Origin: Chloroflexota bacterium
GTDB taxonomy: Bacteria; Chloroflexota; Limnocylindria; Limnocylindrales; CSP1-4
Length of the DNA: 8,822 nt
Direction of reading: 5' to 3'
NCBI GenBank assembly: GCA_005880805.1
Contig: VBFZ01000081.1
Span: 1 to 8,822, forward strand
Part shown: in pieces, positions 1-5,282 of the stretch
Layout of the letters: every line of letters begins with the position of its first letter
How positions within the stretch are numbered: position 1 is the stretch's first letter
Translations under genes and position numbers: made by a program
The notes under the pieces: model-generated
What the model was told of the DNA's origin: nothing
Database searches by the model: none
The model's input: the letters and a program-made list of their open reading frames with translations, nothing else

Positions 1-46
1 AGACGCTACGGCCTCAACCGCCGCTCGCTCGACTGCGCCAGCTCCC

Positions 47-1915
47 ATGTCCGCCAGACTATCGCGTCCGGTGTCGCGGGAGCGGTCGTCCGCTCGGTTC
101 GTCGGGACGCTCGATACTGCAGGCGTGAGCGACCCCCGCGCTCGTGCTCCCACTCTGACCCGCGGCAGGCACCCCGCCGATCTGGCCTTCCTGGTCCTGG
201 CCTTCGTCGCCTTTGCGGTTTTGCTGTTCCTCGCTCGCGACATGACGTTTCACTCCGACGAGTGGAACGTCATCGCCGTGCCGCCGGGAGGAACGCTCGA
301 AGGCTGGTTCGCCCCGTACAACGAGCACTGGTCGACGGTCCTGTTCCTCGTCTATCGCGCCATCAACGAGCTCGTCGGCCTGCGCTCGTACATCCCCTAC
401 CTCGCGGCGGTGCTGCTCGTCCACGTGATCGCCGCCGCGGGACTCTACCGCTTGCTGACGCTCGTCTCGGGGCGAACCATCGCCCTCGCCGGAGCCGCGA
501 TCCTCCTGTTCCTGGGGAGTGCGTACAACGACCTGTTCTGGGGCTGGCAGGTGGGGTTCATCGGCTCGACGGCGGCCGGCATCTGGGCCCTCGCGGCCCT
601 TACGGAGCCTCCGCGGCGCGGCAACGCCGTGGCTGCGGTGCTGCTGCTTCTCGTGGCCCTCGCAACGTCCGGCATCGGCTTGCCGTTCCTGGCCGCGGCC
701 GTCGTCTACGAGCTCCTCCGCCCGGAGCGAAGGCGGGAGGCCGCGTGGCTTCTGATCCCGATCGGCGCATATCTGGCCTGGTACGCCCTGTTCGGCCGGA
801 CGGCGATTTCGGTGAATAACAACCCGTTCACCGTGGAGGCGCTGACGTCCGCACCCGGGTTCGTGGCTGTCTCCATCGCGCACGCCGTCGGGGCGACGTT
901 CGGTCTCGACGTGTGGCCCGGCGCCATCATCAGCGGCGTCGGCCTCCTGCTGATTGCGCTCGCGATCGTCCCAGCCGGGCGTCGGCCGTCTGTTGCGCGG
1001 CATCTGGACGCGCCTCTGGAGCGGTTGCGTGCCGGCTTCCCGTTCGTGCTCGCGAACCTCGCGGGCGTGCTCGTGCTCTACGGGTTGATCGCGCTCACGC
1101 GCTCGAACCGCGGTCCAGAAGCGCCCATCGAGCCGCGCTACGTGTATCCAGCCGGGACCTTCCTCCTGGCCGCTGTCGGCGGCGCGATCGGCCACGTGGA
1201 CGTCGGCCTGAGGCGTGACTGGCGACGACCGGCGGTTTTCGCAGGCGCGCTGGTCGTGCTCGTCGCCCTGGTCGGCAACCTGCAGGCGCTTGGCGTGGGC
1301 CGGCAGGTTTTCCTGGGCTACGCGGACCAGGTCCGGGCGTTGACCTCACTCGTGGATCGCTATCAGCACGCCCCGGCGGTGGACCCCGACCGCGCACTAT
1401 GGCCGATGCCCAAACCCGCCCAGCTGCTCGACCTGCTCCGCCGCGAAGGTTGGCCTGGGCGATCGCCACCGGGCGACGTCACCGGGATTCCATCCGACGC
1501 GGTGGACCGAGCCCTGGTGCAGCTGGTCGGCCCGTCGTTCGCGATCGTGCCGGGGCCTTCGGCCGCGCCGCCGTCGTCGCTCGATCCGCTTGACTGGCAG
1601 GACTACTCCGGCATGACGGTCACGAAGGACGGCGGGTGCCTGGCCATCCAGACGAAGCCGCCGCTCGGGCTCCTCATCCTGCCCGTCCCGGATGGCTCGG
1701 CGGTGTCCCTTGAAGGCTCGCCCGGAGCCTCTTTCGCCGTCGCGCTCGGCCGGCACGCGGACCCGCAACCCCCGGACTCGAAGGATTGGGCGATTCCCCC
1801 CTCCGGAAGCGCCGTGGTGCTGGTTCCGCGCCTGGCGGATGGGATGCGCTGGAAGCTGGAGTTCGCGCTGCCCGCCAACCGGTCCTGGCGGCTCTGCCCT
1901 GTGCCGCATCCATGA
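47..1915 (+). CDS. Polytopic membrane protein, GT-C glycosyltransferase-like
   Basis: An integral membrane protein of up to 622 residues. About 10-11 hydrophobic segments are visible between residues ~44 and ~414 (for example 44-63, 113-135, 194-222, 292-309, 331-350 and 396-414). A mostly non-hydrophobic C-terminal part (~480-622) is probably extracytoplasmic. The first loop after TM1 carries an acidic SDEW motif (D71, E72), where GT-C enzymes keep their catalytic acidic residues. It is followed by a YNEHWS...YR...GLRSYIPY stretch that I recall from uncharacterised actinobacterial and chloroflexal membrane proteins annotated as glycosyltransferases. The role is therefore inferred: transfer of a sugar from a lipid-linked donor at the outer face of the membrane. 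The start is uncertain. ATG 47 has no clear ribosome site, the frame is open to the left edge, and an in-frame GTG lies at 125. The stop falls directly beside the rearranged junction at ~1916, but a terminal W-x-L-C pattern suggests a near-natural end. Confidence 0.72.
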   Translation: MSARLSRPVSRERSSARFVGTLDTAGVSDPRARAPTLTRGRHPADLAFLVLAFVAFAVLLFLARDMTFHSDEWNVIAVPPGGTLEGWFAPYNEHWSTVLFLVYRAINELVGLRSYIPYLAAVLLVHVIAAAGLYRLLTLVSGRTIALAGAAILLFLGSAYNDLFWGWQVGFIGSTAAGIWALAALTEPPRRGNAVAAVLLLLVALATSGIGLPFLAAAVVYELLRPERRREAAWLLIPIGAYLAWYALFGRTAISVNNNPFTVEALTSAPGFVAVSIAHAVGATFGLDVWPGAIISGVGLLLIALAIVPAGRRPSVARHLDAPLERLRAGFPFVLANLAGVLVLYGLIALTRSNRGPEAPIEPRYVYPAGTFLLAAVGGAIGHVDVGLRRDWRRPAVFAGALVVLVALVGNLQALGVGRQVFLGYADQVRALTSLVDRYQHAPAVDPDRALWPMPKPAQLLDLLRREGWPGRSPPGDVTGIPSDAVDRALVQLVGPSFAIVPGPSAAPPSSLDPLDWQDYSGMTVTKDGGCLAIQTKPPLGLLILPVPDGSAVSLEGSPGASFAVALGRHADPQPPDSKDWAIPPSGSAVVLVPRLADGMRWKLEFALPANRSWRLCPVPHP

Positions 1916-1916
1916 G

Positions 1917-2426
1917 TCCGTCGGGCCACTGCCAGCTCATCAGCCGCGAGGCGATCCCTTCGACTCGAGGATCCTCCGCCAGCCCCAGGTAGACCGGCAC
2001 GGCGAGGCCGTTGCCGTCCTGGCTCGCACATTTCCTGGCCAGGCCCCGAATGACAGGCGTGTTAAGGGCGTGCCCGCCGCACAGCCAGTCGAGGACTGTC
2101 TCCGCCGCCGCCCGGAAACCCGCCGTCTCGGGCGGGACCCCGAGATCCATCAGCGAGACGAGACGCCAGTGAGCGCCGGCCCATTTTGCGTAGGGGTGGA
2201 CGCCGAACCCCCCGTCCTGTCGTTGGCCCGACAGCAGCCCCGCAACCAGCGGTCCTCGGGCGATCGCGGCCCGGGCGGCCCGGACGTCCGGGTCAGCCGC
2301 CGGGCGGTCGAGGAGATCGCCCAGGGCAGCGTGCCAGATTGCCGGCTCGTTCGAGGTGAGCAACAGCTGGAGGGCGGGGTCCGAGGTCTCCGCGGCCGGC
2401 TCCAGCGTTGTCGCAGCCCCGGTCAT
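1917..2426 (-). pseudogene. Truncated squalene-cyclase/prenyltransferase-repeat protein gene
   Basis: Read on the minus strand from ATG 2426, the first ~170 residues form a recognisable protein of the squalene cyclase/prenyltransferase-repeat (alpha-alpha barrel) type. It has GQRQDGGFGVHPYAKW (residues 68-82), then GAHWRLVSLMDLGVP, a RKCASQDGN segment (131-139) and SWQWPDG (164-170). In relatives I recall, the last motif continues as WQWPDGGWNCD and the protein goes on well beyond it. Here the family signal stops at PDG, and translation runs on as antisense of the membrane-protein gene until a stop at 1674, which would add ~80 unrelated basic residues. The call is a 3'-truncated gene. Its 5' half is well conserved, with no frameshift, so the truncation looks recent or reflects an assembly join. 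A short fusion protein of ~250 residues could still be made. The biochemical role of this family is not established to my knowledge. Confidence 0.62.
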
Positions 2427-2440
2427 TCCGTCATTTGCAT
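2423..2440 (-). other. Five-codon upstream ORF overlapping the cyclase start
   Basis: The reading frame is ATG CAA ATG ACG GAA TGA (MQMTE). Its TGA overlaps the cyclase ATG as ATGA. It follows a well-spaced GGAGAAGG. If translated, it would deliver ribosomes to the cyclase start by termination-reinitiation. An ORF this short can arise by chance, and nothing beyond the ribosome-site spacing and the overlap supports it. Confidence 0.22.
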
Positions 2441-2447
2441 CCAACAA

Positions 2448-2455
2448 CCTTCTCC
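2448..2455 (-). promoter_or_regulatory. Strong Shine-Dalgarno placed for a 5-codon leader ORF
   Basis: GGAGAAGG is the strongest ribosome-binding sequence noted in the window. It is 7 bases from the ATG at 2440, a good spacing, but ~21 bases from the cyclase ATG at 2426, which is too far. In-frame TTG codons at 2447 and 2444 are too close to it. The site therefore best serves the short ORF at 2423-2440, with the cyclase gene read by coupling. Confidence 0.35.
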
Positions 2456-2461
2456 GCCGGA

Positions 2462-2467
2462 ACCATA
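2462..2467 (-). promoter_or_regulatory. Possible -10 box for the truncated cyclase gene
   Basis: TATGGT on the minus strand fits the TANNNT pattern of sigma-70-type -10 boxes. It lies ~20 bases before the GTT-GTT/ATG start region and just before the purine-rich GGAGAAGG site. No convincing -35 box is visible. This is a weak call, made on pattern only. Confidence 0.22.
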
Positions 2468-2512
2468 CGAAAGTTAGCGGAATCGTCGAGGAATCCCGCC
2501 GCGAGCCGCTCA

Positions 2513-2518
2513 TACTTT
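2513..2518 (+). promoter_or_regulatory. Candidate -10 box for leaderless start upstream of the acyltransferase
   Basis: TACTTT matches TANNNT and ends 7 bases before an ATG at 2526. That spacing would place the transcription start at or next to the ATG, the usual geometry of leaderless promoters in high-GC bacteria. Position 2511-2516 (CATACT) is an overlapping alternative hexamer. No clear -35 is present. The box sits in the ~137-bp region between the divergent cyclase and acyltransferase genes. Confidence 0.35.
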
Positions 2519-2525
2519 CGGGTGC

Positions 2526-2564
2526 ATGGGCAACCTCGTGGGGAGCGAGCCTTCCGCCTCGTGA
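2526..2564 (+). CDS. Possible 12-residue leader peptide coupled to the acyltransferase
   Basis: A small ORF, MGNLVGSEPSAS, starts 7 bases after the TACTTT hexamer and ends in TGA at 2562-2564. The TGA shares its last A with the acyltransferase ATG at 2564 (TGATG), the classic arrangement for termination-reinitiation coupling. It contains no run of a single amino acid that would suggest attenuation control. It is out of frame with the acyltransferase. Support is positional only. The alternative is that this DNA is merely 5' leader, or that translation begins at the in-frame GTG 2522. Confidence 0.3.
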   Translation: MGNLVGSEPSAS

Positions 2565-4630
2565 TGGAGCTCGGTCTGCGTCCCGGCCTGAGAATCCCGG
2601 TCCCCGATTTTGCGACCGCCGCAGAGCCGACCGTTGCCGACGAAGCCCTCGCCGAGGGGCCGAATCCCGAAGAACCCATCGCCCAGGCGACAAGGCCGGT
2701 CGAACCCGTCGGATCGCCGCGATCGCCCGAGCCAGGGCCCCGACTCGGCCACCTGACCGGCCTCGATGGACTTCGCGCCATCGCCGTACTTGCTGTGCTG
2801 GTCTATCACGCCGGGCTCGACTGGCTGCCGGGCGGCTTCCTGGGCGTCGAGATCTTCTTCGCGATCAGCGGCTACCTGATCACCGGCCTCCTGCTCTCGG
2901 AGTGGCACGGCTCCGGGCGAATCGACCTCAAGGCGTTCTGGATCCGGCGCGCGCGGCGCCTCCTGCCGGCACTTTTCGTATTGCTCGCCGGAACGCTCGG
3001 CTACGCCCTCGTCTGGCTGCCCGCCGAGCTGGCCCGGCTCCGCGTCGACGTTCTCGCCGCGCTCGGCTACGTCACCAACTGGTACCTCATCCTGGGCCAG
3101 CAGTCGTACTTCGCGGACCTGGATCGGCAGTCACCGTTGCTGCACCTCTGGTCGCTCGCTGTCGAGGAGCAGTTCTACCTGCTGTGGCCGATCGCGCTGG
3201 CCGCCGGCCTCCTCGTGGCCGGTCCCCGGCTGTCGTTCATCTTCACGATCGCGGGCGCCATCGCGTCCGCCGTCTGGATGGCCGTTCTCTACCGCCCGGA
3301 CGCCGACGTCTCACGGGTGTACTTCGGAACCGACACGCGGCTGACCGGCCTGTTGCTCGGTGCGGCGCTCGCCTTCGTCTGGCTCCCTGGGCACCACCGC
3401 CAGACGTCGTTGGTGCGGTTGCCGCTGATATGGCGACCGACCGGCCTACGACAGAGGCTGCCGACGAAGGCCCGATGGATAGCCTCCAATCGCACGGCCA
3501 TCGACGCCGGCCTGGTCGGCGGGCTCGGATGCCTCGGCTGGTTCCTCTACTCGGTCGACGAGTCCGACGCGTTCTTGTTCCGCGGCGGGTTCGCCCTCCT
3601 GGCGGCCGTGAGCGTCCTCACGATCGCGGCGGCGGTGCACCCCGCCGGTCGCCTCGGGCGGCTGGTCCTGGATTCGGCGCCCCTGCGCTGGCTCGGTACG
3701 CGCTCGTACAGCGTCTACCTCTGGCACTGGCCCGTGTTCATGGTCACCCGGCCGGGCATCGATCTTCCGCTCGAGCCGATTGCTGCCTTCGGCTTCCGGC
3801 TGGCGCTGACGGCGGCGCTCGCGGAGGCTTCGTACCGTTTCGTGGAGACGCGCTTCCGGTACCGCGGGCAGGTCCCGGCAACCGAACCGGAGGTCGCCCA
3901 ACCGCGGCGCGCGCCTCGAACAAAGGTCGCCTGGGCTGCCGGGATTGCCGTTCTGGCGACCGTCCTCGCCGGCCCGATCGCCACCGCTTCGCCTCCGCCG
4001 CGCCCGACGTTCCTGCCCGCGGACGCGGTCGATGGACTGGTCGGGGCCGATGGAACCGGTGGGGCCGATGCTCTGGCTGCTGGCGGGGCGGGGACCGAAA
4101 TCCCCGCGGCCACGAGTGCCTCGACGACCGAACGGCTCCCGCGCGTGACCTCCGGGCGCACGTCTCCGGCCAGACGCGTCCTCCTGGTTGGCGACTCGGT
4201 CGTGCTCGCCGTCTACAAGGCCGTGGCGAAGAAGATCGGGCCGGTCACGGTCGACGCCGCGATCGGGAGGTCGGTCGGCGAGGGGGTGTCAGTGCTCCGG
4301 GATCGTCGAGCGGCGAACGGCCTGGGCGACGTCGTCATCGTCGATCTTGGCAACAACGGCCGGCTGACGCCCGACCTCTTCCAGGCGGCGATGAAAGCCC
4401 TGGGGTCGGTGCCGCTCGTCGTGTGGGTCAACCTCACCGTTCCGCGCGACTGGGAGGGACCGAACAACCGGGCGATCGCCAACGGGGTTCAGCAGTATCC
4501 CAATGCGCGCATGGTCGACTGGCACAGCGCGAGCACCGGCAACCCGGACCTGTTCTGGGACGACGGCTACCACCCCAGGGGCCCTGGCGCAAAGCTGTAC
4601 GCAAGCCTCCTGGCTGCCGCACTTCCCTAG
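2564..4630 (+). CDS. OafA-type acyltransferase-3 with C-terminal SGNH domain
   Basis: Membrane O-acyltransferase of ~688 residues, predicted to move an acyl (usually acetyl) group across the membrane and onto an extracytoplasmic glycan, as OafA/OatA-type enzymes do. Order: a proline- and acid-rich cytoplasmic tail (1-62), then an acyltransferase-3 domain beginning HLTGLDGLRAIAVLAVLVYH, with the catalytic-type His at 82 (from ATG 2564). FWIRRARRLLPALF and WSLAVEEQFYLLWP, both hallmark motifs, and WLGTRSYSVYLWHWPV follow, with about ten membrane segments. An Ala/Gly/Thr-rich linker leads to an SGNH domain with GDS (Ser545), DLGNNG (594-599) and DGYH (Asp667, His670), giving a complete Ser-Asp-His set. 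I chose ATG 2564 over the longer frame from 2408, because the extra residues overlap the divergent gene and look non-coding. GTG 2561 and GTG 2522 remain possible. The glycan target is unknown. The envelope-type gene at 47-1915 fits a glycan-modifying neighbourhood. Confidence 0.88.
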   Translation: MELGLRPGLRIPVPDFATAAEPTVADEALAEGPNPEEPIAQATRPVEPVGSPRSPEPGPRLGHLTGLDGLRAIAVLAVLVYHAGLDWLPGGFLGVEIFFAISGYLITGLLLSEWHGSGRIDLKAFWIRRARRLLPALFVLLAGTLGYALVWLPAELARLRVDVLAALGYVTNWYLILGQQSYFADLDRQSPLLHLWSLAVEEQFYLLWPIALAAGLLVAGPRLSFIFTIAGAIASAVWMAVLYRPDADVSRVYFGTDTRLTGLLLGAALAFVWLPGHHRQTSLVRLPLIWRPTGLRQRLPTKARWIASNRTAIDAGLVGGLGCLGWFLYSVDESDAFLFRGGFALLAAVSVLTIAAAVHPAGRLGRLVLDSAPLRWLGTRSYSVYLWHWPVFMVTRPGIDLPLEPIAAFGFRLALTAALAEASYRFVETRFRYRGQVPATEPEVAQPRRAPRTKVAWAAGIAVLATVLAGPIATASPPPRPTFLPADAVDGLVGADGTGGADALAAGGAGTEIPAATSASTTERLPRVTSGRTSPARRVLLVGDSVVLAVYKAVAKKIGPVTVDAAIGRSVGEGVSVLRDRRAANGLGDVVIVDLGNNGRLTPDLFQAAMKALGSVPLVVWVNLTVPRDWEGPNNRAIANGVQQYPNARMVDWHSASTGNPDLFWDDGYHPRGPGAKLYASLLAAALP

Positions 4631-4655
4631 CCCCATGCGGCAGGCGTCGGGGCTA
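4628..4655. terminator. Stem-loop shared by two convergent genes, containing both stop codons
   Basis: TAGCCCC (4628-4634) and GGGGCTA (4649-4655) form a perfect 7-bp inverted repeat around a 14-base loop, which could add inner pairs. The first three bases are the acyltransferase TAG, and the last three are the complement of the mobA TAG. The hairpin is symmetric and would form in transcripts from either side. No T-run follows on either strand, so it does not look like a standard intrinsic terminator. It may slow polymerase, block read-through or protect 3' ends. Confidence 0.4.
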
Positions 4656-5282
4656 TCGCGGGCTGGGTTCGGGCAGGTCGGCCGGTCGGTCGATGTCGCG
4701 CAGCGTTGCGGCGTCGGGGTCGAGCCGTCTCCAGTCCGACTCGTCGATCGTCACGGCCCTAAGGGCCTCAACGAGCGCCTGAAGGCTACGCTCGCCGGCG
4801 CCGAGAAGTGCGTGTGCGCGGTCGAGCGCGGGAGCGCGACGGAGGGCGAGCGGCAGGGTCTGACGTGTCGCCCCGGAGCCGAGGATCGCTGCATCAGCGT
4901 CGGATACGCCGAGCCGCTCGAGCAGCAGCCGCAGCACCCCGGGGACGAGCGTTGGCATGTCGCCGCCCACGACCAGCGCGATGGGTAGAGCCGCGGCCTG
5001 GAGCCCGCAACGAGCGCCCGCCAGGGGACCCTGAAAAGGCTCCTGGTCCTCGACTACATGCCCGGACAACCGCGCCAGGAGGGCCACCTGCTCTGGGCCG
5101 GTGACGACGATGACCTCCTGACAGGCCTTGCCGACCGCGGCGATCGCGTGCTCGACGAGCGGCTTCCCGTCCCAGTCGGTCAGCAGCTTGTCGCCGGCGA
5201 ACCGGCTCGAGCGCCCGCCGGCGAGGACGATCCCCGAGGCCTCGAGCCTCGGATCCTGCGCTACGCCTTCGGTTCGATCCAC
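4653..5282 (-). CDS. mobA: Molybdenum cofactor guanylyltransferase MobA
   Basis: Cytoplasmic enzyme of 209 residues that adds GMP from GTP to molybdopterin-bound Mo/W to build the (bis-)MGD cofactor. It has the nucleotidyltransferase P-loop-like signature GIVLAGGRSSRFAGDK (residues 17-32, Lys32), a GKPLVEHA segment, the metal-binding GGDMP motif (106-110, Asp108) and a C-terminal TLRDIDRPADL (193-203), all typical of the family. The length is close to the usual ~190-200. The only plausible start is GTG 5282, inside the 3' end of the upstream oxidoreductase gene (22-base overlap); no ATG lies nearer to the conserved domain. It is the last gene of the fdhD-oxidoreductase-mobA run, so it most likely serves the cofactor of the enzyme encoded just upstream. 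A different nucleotidyltransferase (for example a CTP-using MocA type) is the alternative, but context favours MobA. Confidence 0.9.
   Translation of the reverse strand: MDRTEGVAQDPRLEASGIVLAGGRSSRFAGDKLLTDWDGKPLVEHAIAAVGKACQEVIVVTGPEQVALLARLSGHVVEDQEPFQGPLAGARCGLQAAALPIALVVGGDMPTLVPGVLRLLLERLGVSDADAAILGSGATRQTLPLALRRAPALDRAHALLGAGERSLQALVEALRAVTIDESDWRRLDPDAATLRDIDRPADLPEPSPR

Noticed and set aside
59..1195. 378-residue minus-strand ORF over the membrane-protein gene
   Set aside because: It is rich in Arg, Gly, Glu and Asp with no hydrophobic or family pattern, and lies fully antisense to a strongly supported membrane protein. Such frames are common in high-GC DNA.
2408..2563. Longer N-terminus for the acyltransferase (start at 2408)
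   Set aside because: The extra 52 residues resemble non-coding translation, and their 5' end overlaps the start of the divergent cyclase gene. The later start has a plausible promoter and stop/start coupling.
2356..4782. 808-residue plus-strand ORF overlapping the acyltransferase
   Set aside because: Its product is Arg/Pro/Ala-rich without motifs, while the frame starting at 2564 carries complete acyltransferase-3 and SGNH signatures.
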